A stretch of DNA of 8,816 nt from Gammaproteobacteria bacterium (GCA_030599705.1 JAUVNM010000052.1:1-8816), one strand, 5' to 3'. Counted from the first letter of the stretch, positions 1-6,146 are shown. A program made the numbers and translations. Notes: generated by a model not told the origin, from the letters alone.

Positions 1-1
1 C

Positions 2-2419
2 CTGATCATGAGCTCGACCTACGATTTTGCCGAACCGGGGTTCATCCTCATCGACAAGGTCAACGAGATGAACAACAACTGGTTCTGCGAGAACATCCGT
101 GCGACCAACCCCTGTGTGACAGCCGATACCTGGGTGCACACCACGCAGGGACCCCGGCAGGTCGGGAAGCTGCTTGGTCAGTCGCTGGCATTACTGGTAG
201 ACGGGCAGGTATGCCATTCCACCGATCAGGGATTCTTTAAAACCGCCATCAAAGACGTGGTACGCCTCAACACCCGCGAAGGCCATGGTCTGCGACTGAC
301 GCACGATCATCGTCTGCGCAAAGTGACCAGGCACACGCGTTACACACTTGAAACAGACTGGGTTGAAGCAGGCCAGCTGTGTGCCGGCGATGAGGTGTTG
401 CTGCACAATCACCGTGAGCAGGCCAGCTGGCCGGGGCAATACAACCATGATCAGGGGTACCTGCTGGGCTTGTTGGTTGGTGACGGTGTGTTGAAAGAGG
501 ACAAGGCCGTGTTGTCGGTATGGAAACCGGCCATGGTGGCAAATGGAGAACCCGTCGGTACCGGTGTCGATACCATCATGCAGGCGGCAGTTGATGCATC
601 GCGGTGTTTCAGTATGCGTTCGGATTTCACCGGTTGGCACGAGATCAGGGGTCGTGGCGAGTACCGCATGAGTATTGGTGGACTGAAGGCACTGGCTACC
701 GACCTGGGTATGCAGCCGGGCAACAAGTGTATTAGCGCCAGGCTGGAAGCCGCCTCCAGTAATTTTTATCGCGGCTTCCTGCGCGGCTTCTTCGATGCAG
801 ATGGCTCGGTGCAGGGGACACAGGATAAAGGTGTCAGCGTGCGCCTGTCCCAGTCCGACCTGCCCAGGCTGGAAGCCGTTCAACGCATGCTGTTGCGTCT
901 GGGTATCGTTTCCCGACTCTACCGCAATCGCCGCTGCGCTGGTGTCAGCCTCCTGCCGGATGGCAAGGGCAGTCACGCCCGTTATGCAACCCGGGCTCAA
1001 CACGAGTTGGTAATTGCGGGTGATAATCTCCTGCAGTACCAGCAGCAGGTGGGATTCAGCGATACAGAAAAGGCGACTCGCCTTGAGATACTGCTGAAGA
1101 GCTATAAGCGCAGTCTTAATCGTGAGCGCTTTGTCGCTACGGTCGAGTCCATCGAGGCGGATGGTCATGAAGATGTATATGACGTACAGGTACCGGGTAT
1201 CAATACCTTTGACGCCAATGGCCTGCATGCCCATAACTGCGGAGAACAGCCGTTACCGCCCTACGGTTCCTGCCTGCTGGGCTCGGTCAACCTGACCAAG
1301 TTCGTGCGCAACGCGTTTACCGACCAGGCGGAATTTGACTGGGAGGAATTCCGCAAGGTGGTCTCCATCTTTACCCGCATGCTCGATAACGTGGTCGAGA
1401 TCAACGGATTGCCGCTGGAAGGACAGCGCGACGAGATTACCCGCAAGCGTCGCCATGGCCTGGGCTTCCTGGGACTGGGTTCCACGGTCACCATGTTGCG
1501 TATGAAATACGGTGAGGAGGCCTCGGTGAAGTTTACCGAGCGCGTCAGCCGTGAACTGGCCCTGACCGGCTGGCAGGTGGCGCTGGACCTTGCACGCGAG
1601 AAAGGGCCGGCACCGATCATGGAAGAGGACTTCGAGGTCACCGAGGAGATGTTGCGCAAGCGGCCCGAGATGCGTCGTGACGGCTACCTGCCGGGAGACA
1701 GCATCAAGGGCAAGGTGCTGCATATGAAGTATAGCCGCTATATGCAGAATGTTGCCGGGGTGGCGCCTGACCTGGTCAGGGAACTGGCGGAAACCGGTGC
1801 GCGCTTTACCCATCACAGCTCGATTGCACCGACCGGGACCATCTCCCTGTCACTGGCCAACAATGCGAGCAACGGCATTGAACCGAGTTTTGCGCATCAC
1901 TACTTCCGTAATGTGATCCGCGAGGGCAGGAAGACCAAGGAAAAGGTCGGCGTGTATTCATTTGAACTGCTGGCGTACCGCCAACTGGTCAACCCGCAGG
2001 CGAGTGCCGACATGGAAGGCGAGGACAATGCGCTGCCGGACTATTTTATCGCGGCCGATAACGTCACGCCGAAGCAGCATGTCGATATCCAGGCGGCTGC
2101 ACAGAAATGGATAGACTCCTCGATTTCCAAGACGGCCAATGTGCCGACGGATTACCCCTTCGAGGATTTCAAGGACATATACATGTATGCCTACGAGCAG
2201 GGTCTCAAGGGCTGCACGACGTTCCGTTTCAATCCGGAAGCCTTCCAGGGCGTGCTCGTCAAGGGGAAAGACCTGGAGAACACCACCTACGAGTTTACGC
2301 TGGATGATGGTTCGGTTATCAGTCTGCAGGGCAACGAGGAAGTGGAGTATGACGGTGAAACACATACGGCCGCGAATCTTTACGATGCCCTGAAGGAAGG
2401 GTACTACGGCAAATTCTGA
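2..2419 (+). CDS. nrdJ: Class II (adenosylcobalamin-dependent) ribonucleotide reductase, catalytic subunit NrdJa, C-terminal part, interrupted by an intein (5' end outside window)
   Basis: This enzyme reduces ribonucleotides to deoxyribonucleotides with a radical generated from coenzyme B12, in the cytoplasm. The frame is open to the left edge, and the first ATG (position 8) lies inside the conserved STYDFAEPGFILIDKVNEMN stretch, so the true start is upstream. Residues below count from that ATG. The catalytic triad NxCxE is split: N34 lies before the intein, and C411 (thiyl-radical cysteine) and E413 lie after it, within CGEQPLPPYGSCLLGS. C422, eleven residues on, matches the redox-active cysteine seen in Thermotoga NrdJ. 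A phosphate-binding PTGTIS loop is at 608-613 and GCTTFRFNP at 735-743. The protein ends at YDALKEGYYGKF with no cysteine-rich tail; that part is encoded by the next gene, as in split NrdJa/NrdJb systems of Pseudomonas. Without the intein, about 428 residues of host protein are in view. Family assignment is very secure; the upstream ATP-cone and N-terminal half are not visible. Confidence 0.95.
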   Translation: MIMSSTYDFAEPGFILIDKVNEMNNNWFCENIRATNPCVTADTWVHTTQGPRQVGKLLGQSLALLVDGQVCHSTDQGFFKTAIKDVVRLNTREGHGLRLTHDHRLRKVTRHTRYTLETDWVEAGQLCAGDEVLLHNHREQASWPGQYNHDQGYLLGLLVGDGVLKEDKAVLSVWKPAMVANGEPVGTGVDTIMQAAVDASRCFSMRSDFTGWHEIRGRGEYRMSIGGLKALATDLGMQPGNKCISARLEAASSNFYRGFLRGFFDADGSVQGTQDKGVSVRLSQSDLPRLEAVQRMLLRLGIVSRLYRNRRCAGVSLLPDGKGSHARYATRAQHELVIAGDNLLQYQQQVGFSDTEKATRLEILLKSYKRSLNRERFVATVESIEADGHEDVYDVQVPGINTFDANGLHAHNCGEQPLPPYGSCLLGSVNLTKFVRNAFTDQAEFDWEEFRKVVSIFTRMLDNVVEINGLPLEGQRDEITRKRRHGLGFLGLGSTVTMLRMKYGEEASVKFTERVSRELALTGWQVALDLAREKGPAPIMEEDFEVTEEMLRKRPEMRRDGYLPGDSIKGKVLHMKYSRYMQNVAGVAPDLVRELAETGARFTHHSSIAPTGTISLSLANNASNGIEPSFAHHYFRNVIREGRKTKEKVGVYSFELLAYRQLVNPQASADMEGEDNALPDYFIAADNVTPKQHVDIQAAAQKWIDSSISKTANVPTDYPFEDFKDIYMYAYEQGLKGCTTFRFNPEAFQGVLVKGKDLENTTYEFTLDDGSVISLQGNEEVEYDGETHTAANLYDALKEGYYGKF
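113..1237 (+). other. Intein with LAGLIDADG homing endonuclease inside NrdJa
   Basis: This is a 375-residue in-frame protein insertion (host numbering 36-410) that removes itself by protein splicing. The N-terminal splice block begins at C36 (CVTADTWVHTTQG). Block B carries TxxH at T98-H101 (LRLTHDHRL). The dodecapeptide motifs of a LAGLIDADG endonuclease are GYLLGLLVGDGVL (150-162, acidic D159) and FLRGFFDADGSV (257-268, acidic D265). The C-terminal blocks are VYDVQVPGINTF (390-401) and ANGLHAHN (403-410), ending in the His-Asn pair, followed by Cys411 as the +1 nucleophile. Every residue needed for standard class 1 splicing is present and the reading frame is intact, so it should splice. 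Both endonuclease motifs keep their catalytic acids, so it may still be mobile. Joining residue 35 to 411 restores ATNPCGEQPLPPYG, the uninterrupted class II reductase active site, which fixes both boundaries. Confidence 0.95.
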
Positions 2420-2448
2420 CCTCGCAGGAGGTTGATCGGGACTAATTA

Positions 2449-2516
2449 TGTAGGAGCGGCCTTGGCCGCGAACCCGCTGCCAGGCAGATTTAGTCGCGGT
2501 CAAGCCCGCTCCTACA
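2449..2516. repeat. REP-like inverted pair between nrdJa and nrdJb
   Basis: Two 23-bp arms at 2449-2471 and 2494-2516 are inverted copies of each other with about two mismatches. The outer ends read TGTAGGAGCGG and its complement CCGCTCCTACA, and each arm holds an internal short palindrome (GCGGCCTTGGCCGC on the left). The TGTAGGAGC head is typical of REP elements in Pseudomonas and related gammaproteobacteria. The pair can fold into a long hairpin in the transcript between the two reductase genes. It could modulate read-through or mRNA stability and so the NrdJa:NrdJb ratio, but that role is inferred. Confidence 0.85.
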
Positions 2517-2553
2517 ACTGAGATATACAGATAATCTGGATCAGGAGTTAAGT

Positions 2554-3267
2554 ATGACGATACGCATTGAAAAGAAAATCGTGGACTACAGCGTCAAACA
2601 GGACGAGCCGCAGGAAGACACGCAGGCAGCCGCTGCCAACGAGGCGCAGGCAGCACCGTCTGTACAGGACAACGTGGTCCAGTTGCACGAAAAACTGCAG
2701 CGCCCGGAAATGCTGATCGGCTCGACCTACAAGGTCAAGACGCCACTGTCCGAGCATGCCCTGTATGTCACTATCAATGACATCATTCTCAATGCAGGGA
2801 CCGAGCACGAACTGCGGCGCCCCTTCGAGATCTTTATCAACTCCAAGAACATGGACCACTTCCAGTGGATCGTGGCACTGACCCGGATTATCTCGGCGGT
2901 GTTCCGGAAGGGTGGCGATGTCACCTTTCTGGTCGAGGAACTGCGTTCGGTGTTCGATCCGCGTGGCGGCTATTTCAAGAAAGGCGGCAAGTACATGCCG
3001 TCACTGGTGGCGGAAATCGGTGATGCCATTGAATGTCACATGCGCATGATCGGTTTGCTGAAGGATGACGGGCTGGACGAGCACCAGAAAAAGCTGGTGG
3101 CGGAAAAGCGCGCCCAGTACGAATCCGCGGTCTACAAGACGGAAACCGAAGATGCCGGGGATTTCCCGGAGGGGGCGCAGCTGTGCGGTAAATGCCAGAC
3201 CAGGGCAGCCATTGTGATGGACGGTTGTCTGACCTGCCTGAACTGCGGTGAGTCCAAGTGTGGGTGA
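2554..3267 (+). CDS. nrdJb: Class II ribonucleotide reductase small partner NrdJb (TSCPD-type domain plus C-terminal zinc finger)
   Basis: This 237-residue protein is the detached C-terminal portion of a class II reductase, and would act with NrdJa in deoxynucleotide synthesis. The start has a good Shine-Dalgarno AGGAG at 2543-2547, six bases before ATG. After a variable acidic and alanine-rich N-terminus (about 1-45), residues 55-165 show the conserved block YKVKTPLSEHALYVTINDI, RRPFEIFINSKNMDHFQW and FDPRGGYFKKGGKYMPS, typical of NrdJ C-terminal (TSCPD-type) regions. The tail carries C211, C214, C225, C228, C231 and C236. The last pair, C231-x4-C236 in CGESKCG, resembles the C-x4-C shuttle cysteines that re-reduce the active site in other reductases, and the rest could bind zinc. 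Such cysteine-rich zinc-finger tails are known to support turnover of class II enzymes. It lies 134 bp after nrdJa on the same strand with a REP pair between them. Confidence 0.92.
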   Translation: MTIRIEKKIVDYSVKQDEPQEDTQAAAANEAQAAPSVQDNVVQLHEKLQRPEMLIGSTYKVKTPLSEHALYVTINDIILNAGTEHELRRPFEIFINSKNMDHFQWIVALTRIISAVFRKGGDVTFLVEELRSVFDPRGGYFKKGGKYMPSLVAEIGDAIECHMRMIGLLKDDGLDEHQKKLVAEKRAQYESAVYKTETEDAGDFPEGAQLCGKCQTRAAIVMDGCLTCLNCGESKCG

Positions 3268-3276
3268 AGTCAAATC

Positions 3277-3340
3277 TGTCTGGCGGAATAAATTCCGCCC
3301 TACAACGCCATTCTTTGTAGGGCCGAATTTATTCGGCCTG
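3277..3340. repeat. 64-bp double-hairpin REP-like element, copy 1
   Basis: The element has two palindromes in tandem: GGCGGAATAAATTCCGCC (8-bp arms, AA centre) and GGCCGAATTTATTCGGCC (8-bp arms, TT centre). They are linked by a CCCTACAA...TTGTAGGG inverted pair. It begins ten bases after the nrdJb stop codon, so its first hairpin could also act as that gene's transcript end, although there is no clear T-run. A near-identical inverted copy is at 6056-6119; I count 3 differences in 64 bases, all in the central linker. This is a non-coding dispersed repeat of the REP/BIME sort. Confidence 0.88.
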
Positions 3341-3362
3341 CTGGCTTTACCCTTTGGTACCA

Positions 3363-3392
3363 TTGATTTCCTGCCTGTTTTTCGGTTATAAC
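3363..3392 (+). promoter_or_regulatory. Candidate sigma-70-type promoter for the 74-residue protein gene
   Basis: A TTGATT (-35, 3363-3368) and TATAAC (-10, 3387-3392) are separated by 18 bases, about 85-90 bases upstream of the small gene at 3484. Both boxes are close to consensus with one or two mismatches each. The element lies just after the repeat that follows nrdJb, where a new transcript would be expected. It is predicted from sequence only. Confidence 0.45.
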
Positions 3393-3454
3393 ATTACATA
3401 GAGGCGCATCGATCGACAGGTCAGAGCAGACGTCATAACAATAACAGCAAGCAA

Positions 3455-3478
3455 CGGGGACCGACCCCGGTGGAGGAG
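3455..3478 (+). promoter_or_regulatory. Hairpin adjoining a strong ribosome binding site upstream of the 74-residue protein gene
   Basis: CGGGG-ACCGA-CCCCG (3455-3469) forms a five-base-pair GC stem. It is followed at once by GGTGGAGGAG, whose AGGAG (3474-3478) is five bases before the ATG at 3484. The near-consensus Shine-Dalgarno is the main evidence that this small frame is translated. Whether the stem controls access to it is unknown. Confidence 0.4.
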
Positions 3479-3483
3479 ATAGC

Positions 3484-3708
3484 ATGTTTTTGCAACAACA
3501 GCCCATGCCAGGCTACTGGTACAGCAATTTTTCCGGCCAGTTAATCCAGGTCCGGGCCATCCTGTTCATTTCCGGTGATTGCCAGCGCATCCTGCTGGAG
3601 GACATCCGCGGCAAGCGCGACTATATCGATCCCGGGGACTGGAAAGATATGGATCTTGTGTTGCATTCCCCCGTCATTGAACAGCAGCACGCGGCGCGGG
3701 ATCGCTGA
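3484..3708 (+). CDS. Small conserved-looking hypothetical protein, 74 residues
   Basis: No function can be assigned. The start is supported by a strong Shine-Dalgarno (AGGAG at 3474-3478, spacing 5) and a candidate promoter upstream. The core PGYWYSNFSGQLIQVRAILF (residues 9-28), followed by RILLEDIRGKRDYIDPGDW (35-53), looks like a small globular beta-rich domain with aromatic and charged residues. It has no signal peptide and no membrane helix. I recall similar short hypothetical proteins with a PGYWYxNxxGQLxQV pattern in other proteobacteria, but this is from memory and unverified. The last ten or so residues are polar and probably unstructured. It stands alone on the + strand, downstream of nrdJb and convergent with the ELM1-family gene. 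Its start is separated from nrdJb by a 64-bp repeat, so co-function with the reductase is not implied. Confidence 0.7.
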   Translation: MFLQQQPMPGYWYSNFSGQLIQVRAILFISGDCQRILLEDIRGKRDYIDPGDWKDMDLVLHSPVIEQQHAARDR

Positions 3709-3728
3709 GCTAACTTCCCCTTTCTGAC

Positions 3729-3837
3729 TGTAGGAGCCAGCTGAAGGTGAGGCGCTTGCGCCGAGAGGCTGCCCTGGGGCATGCTGGCGAATCCGGTGCC
3801 CGGTAAGGCATTGTTCGCGAGCAAGCTCGCTCCTACA
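3729..3837. repeat. REP-like cluster between convergent genes, one unit with an apparent internal insertion
   Basis: The right unit (3814-3837) reads TTCGCGAGCAAGCTCGC then TCCTACA, a canonical gammaproteobacterial REP in reverse orientation. The left unit starts TGTAGGAGCCAGCT (3729-3742). Its matching second arm GCTGGCGAAT does not follow directly but lies at 3783-3792, after about 40 bases that include the hairpin GGCGC-TT-GCGCC (3751-3762). Heads of left and right units are inverted relative to each other. The cluster fills the gap between the stop codons of the + strand 74-residue gene and the - strand ELM1-family gene, so it may double as a two-way transcript end. Confidence 0.75.
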
Positions 3838-3866
3838 AAACCATAGTCTTGCCTGTAGCAGCAGCA

Positions 3867-4982
3867 TTATCCGCTACCGTCCACCAGGGCGGTGATCCGC
3901 TTCACGGCCAGCGCCAGGTCGTCCGGTACTTTTCCGCTTGGCGCCTTCAGCGGATCACTGGCGTAGCCAGCCAGTCCGCCCCGCACCAGGCTATCGTGGA
4001 AGGCCGTAAAATCCCGTGTATGTATCACGATGTGCATGGCATACAGCAGGTTGCACAGACCCGTGCGCAGCCGGTCGCCCGGTTTGCCGCTGGCCGGTGC
4101 AAACAGCCAGCGCGTGAAACTGCGCCGCAGCTGGTCTATTGCGCCCACCTTGCCGGTCGGTAACGAAAAGATCGCGAGCGGTTTCCGCAGCCGGATGACT
4201 TCCACCATCATGGAAATGCTGTCGCCGGTGACGACGAACCCGTCGGCGAGTCCAAGCAGGCCGCGATACGGGTTTTCACGGGCATCCGCGGTCCACGCAA
4301 ACAGCTGTGCCCCTGCGGGCAACCGGGTGCGCAGTGCCTTCACGGCGGTCGGGGGTGTGCGGCGGCTGGTGGTGATATAGACGCTGCCGCCGGTCTCATC
4401 GAGTATTCGTTCGATGGTTTGCAGCAGGCGGCGGATGGCCGCCTCGTTAAAGATGAACGGGCCGGTCGGTCCGCCGACCAGGAACGCGGTCAGGGGCCGG
4501 GGCAGGTCCGCAAGGCGTGACTCCCAGTCGCGGGCAGCCGCATCCACCGCTGTCGCATCGACGCGCATCAGTGGCAGGGAAATACCCTGCAGGTTGGCGC
4601 GCGGCGGAAACTGGTTCTCGGCGCTGTAGATAACCAGATCGTAGTCGTCCGGCATGCTGGAGGGTTTGCCGATGATAATAATTTTTGTGTGTCCGCCGGA
4701 CTGTTCGCGAATCCACAGGGCCACATTGGCCGGGCGCCGCCCGATGGTCAGGATGAGGTCCGGCCACGGGGGTTCGAGTGGATCAGAGTGTTCCCGGTCG
4801 ATGTGATAGAGCGTGGGACCGACTCTCGGTTTGCCGAATACAAACTCGTCGAGTACCTGGATATGGCGCTGTTCACAGGGCCAGGGCAGGGCCTGCACGA
4901 TCGCCTCGACCTGGGCGTTATCACCCTGCTTGTCACCCAGCACCACCCAGGTCCGGGGCCCGCTTTCCCGGTGTGCCGTCAT
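3867..4982 (-). CDS. Mitochondrial fission ELM1-family (DUF1022-type) protein, GT-B-like
   Basis: The 371-residue protein matches the ELM1/DUF1022 family, named for a plant mitochondrial fission factor but common in proteobacteria, often near lipopolysaccharide genes. Bacterial members have no proven activity; a nucleotide-sugar transferase fold of the GT-B type is suspected. Landmarks in order are VVLGDKQGDNAQ (13-24), PDLILTIGRRPANVALWI (74-91), GKPSSMPDDYDLVI (105-118), FLVGGPTGPF (167-176), YITTSRRTP (202-210) and ENPYRGLLGLADGFVVTGDS (236-255). There is no signal peptide or clear membrane helix, so it is probably cytoplasmic or peripheral. It starts 12 bp after the stop of the sulfotransferase gene at 4995-5963, with only a weak GGAA ribosome binding site, so the two are very likely co-transcribed. 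A role in building or exporting the sulfated product is inferred only from this linkage. Confidence 0.88.
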   Translation of the reverse strand: MTAHRESGPRTWVVLGDKQGDNAQVEAIVQALPWPCEQRHIQVLDEFVFGKPRVGPTLYHIDREHSDPLEPPWPDLILTIGRRPANVALWIREQSGGHTKIIIIGKPSSMPDDYDLVIYSAENQFPPRANLQGISLPLMRVDATAVDAAARDWESRLADLPRPLTAFLVGGPTGPFIFNEAAIRRLLQTIERILDETGGSVYITTSRRTPPTAVKALRTRLPAGAQLFAWTADARENPYRGLLGLADGFVVTGDSISMMVEVIRLRKPLAIFSLPTGKVGAIDQLRRSFTRWLFAPASGKPGDRLRTGLCNLLYAMHIVIHTRDFTAFHDSLVRGGLAGYASDPLKAPSGKVPDDLALAVKRITALVDGSG

Positions 4983-4994
4983 GAATTCCGGGAA

Positions 4995-5963
4995 TCAGGG
5001 CGCAACGTTATCCTGTCCGGCAGCGTCGGCAAGATCGACAGGCTGGTAGCCGAAGGTCGGTGACAGGCGCTGCATCATCAGGTCCTCGAGTTCCTTGACC
5101 TGGTCGAGCCCGAAATAGTCCGGGTAGCCGCCGACCTTGCCGCGCCGTGTCTTGAAGGTTTCCGGGTCCTTCGCATTGTGCAGGCGCATGCCGCCGCGCC
5201 GGAAGAAGCCGCTGGTTTCCAGTTTGCGCAGGTTCTCGAAGGAGCCGAACTCGACGGCTCCCGCAATCTCATCGTCACTGAAGTTCTCACCCATCAGGCG
5301 GATCACCTGCTTTAATGTCGCGGCCGGTTCTGCACGCAGGTCTTCATAGCGTAGCAGCAGACAGTTATCGAGTTGCTGGAGGTTGCGCTCCCAGGTGTTC
5401 AGGTAGTCGATCAGGAACGGCAGCCCGATATCACTGTGACGCACGAAGTCCCACATGGTGATTAAGTGGCGGTCGATCGGGTTATCGATGAAGTGGTTGA
5501 TCAGTTCCTGCTTGTGGGCCGACTGGCGCCGGGTGAACTGGTAAAACCACGACACGGCGATGTCTATGGGGTTGCGTGCCAGCAGCAGGATGGGCTTGTT
5601 GCGCAGTGGATCATCCGGCGCATCCACTGCCAGTACCTTGCCGACACTACCCTCGTAGCTGTACCAGCCGTTGGTGGCGGCGAGCCGCGGGATTGCCGGG
5701 TGGCGCAACGCCAGTTCGTCGGAGCCGATCAGGGCAGAGTCCTCCAGCCCGTGGCGTACCTGGTAGAGCCGCGCCAGCATCACCTTGAGCCAGGTATTGC
5801 CACTCTTGGGGTGACCGATGATCAGCAGGCCGGCACGGTTGGCGATGGCCAGCTCGAGTCTTGACAGCAGCTTGCGGCGCGTAGCCACCCGCAAGGCCCG
5901 CGGCAGCAGCGCGGTCGGTGCCAGTATGGCCACTTTTTTTACACCGTCACGGACAGTAAACAT
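4995..5963 (-). CDS. Sulfotransferase (PAPS-dependent, cytosolic sulfotransferase type)
   Basis: This 322-residue protein is expected to move a sulfuryl group from PAPS to a hydroxyl or amine acceptor. The PAPS 5'-phosphosulfate loop is LLIIGHPKSGNTWLK (46-60). The 3'-phosphate site is LLLARNPIDIAVSWFYQF (126-143), with R130 and S138. RYEDL (205-209), FENLRKLE (242-249) and RRGKVGGYPDYF (273-284) match the C-terminal landmarks of the Sulfotransfer_1 family. I do not see the usual TH(L/x)P catalytic histidine motif between the two PAPS sites, so the acceptor side may differ. The start chosen is ATG at 5961-5963. A longer frame to 6086 would begin MLCRAEFIRPG, which is translated REP repeat and a familiar annotation artefact. 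No strong Shine-Dalgarno is visible before the chosen ATG. The gene is followed 12 bp later by the ELM1-family gene. Confidence 0.88.
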   Translation of the reverse strand: MFTVRDGVKKVAILAPTALLPRALRVATRRKLLSRLELAIANRAGLLIIGHPKSGNTWLKVMLARLYQVRHGLEDSALIGSDELALRHPAIPRLAATNGWYSYEGSVGKVLAVDAPDDPLRNKPILLLARNPIDIAVSWFYQFTRRQSAHKQELINHFIDNPIDRHLITMWDFVRHSDIGLPFLIDYLNTWERNLQQLDNCLLLRYEDLRAEPAATLKQVIRLMGENFSDDEIAGAVEFGSFENLRKLETSGFFRRGGMRLHNAKDPETFKTRRGKVGGYPDYFGLDQVKELEDLMMQRLSPTFGYQPVDLADAAGQDNVAP

Positions 5964-6030
5964 CGGGTCTCGGGGGTTGTAGTAACAGGCAGGCAGAATA
6001 GTGCGGTCTGCAACGGCAGTAAAGCCATGG

Positions 6031-6048
6031 TTATTTCCAGTGGCCCAG
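6031..6048 (-). repeat. 18-bp duplicate of the sulfotransferase gene 3' end
   Basis: TTATTTCCAGTGGCCCAG here is identical to 6147-6164, which on the - strand encodes the last residues LGHWK and the stop of the sulfotransferase at 6147-7169. The match is exactly 18 bases; flanks on both sides differ. The stray copy and the genuine end flank the 64-bp repeat at 6056-6119, giving a spacing of 116 bp between the copies. Confidence 0.85.
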
Positions 6049-6055
6049 CTTGTAC

Positions 6056-6119
6056 CAGGCCGAATAAATTCGGCCCTACAAAGCACGGTGTTGTAGGGCG
6101 GAATTTATTCCGCCAGACA
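6056..6119. repeat. 64-bp double-hairpin REP-like element, copy 2 (inverted)
   Basis: This is the reverse complement of the element at 3277-3340, with 3 differences, all in the linker between the two palindromes. Here the order on the + strand is GGCCGAATAAATTCGGCC, then CCTACAA...TTGTAGG, then GGCGGAATTTATTCCGCC. It lies between the two sulfotransferase genes, 27 bases past the stop codon of the upstream one, in a 183-bp gap that otherwise holds only the stray 18-bp repeat. It may terminate or attenuate transcription between the two genes. Confidence 0.88.
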
Positions 6120-6146
6120 CACTTAATGCTGAATTGAGCCACTACC

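Noticed and set aside
191..1234. A long open frame on the - strand across the intein (347 codons).
   Set aside because: It lies opposite a convincing intein with all splicing and endonuclease motifs, and its translation shows no recognisable domain; it is a shadow of the coding strand.
113..1237. A group I or II intron instead of an intein.
   Set aside because: The reading frame is continuous through both boundaries and the protein blocks (Cys1, TxxH, LAGLIDADG, His-Asn-Cys) are those of an intein.
3277..3340. The paired palindromes as a CRISPR array or attachment site.
   Set aside because: Only two different palindromes occur with no regular spacers, and no integrase or cas gene is near; the structure is that of REP/BIME repeats.
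3849..5063. Several + strand open frames opposite the ELM1-family gene.
   Set aside because: They lack recognisable motifs and ribosome binding sites and overlap a well-supported gene in full.
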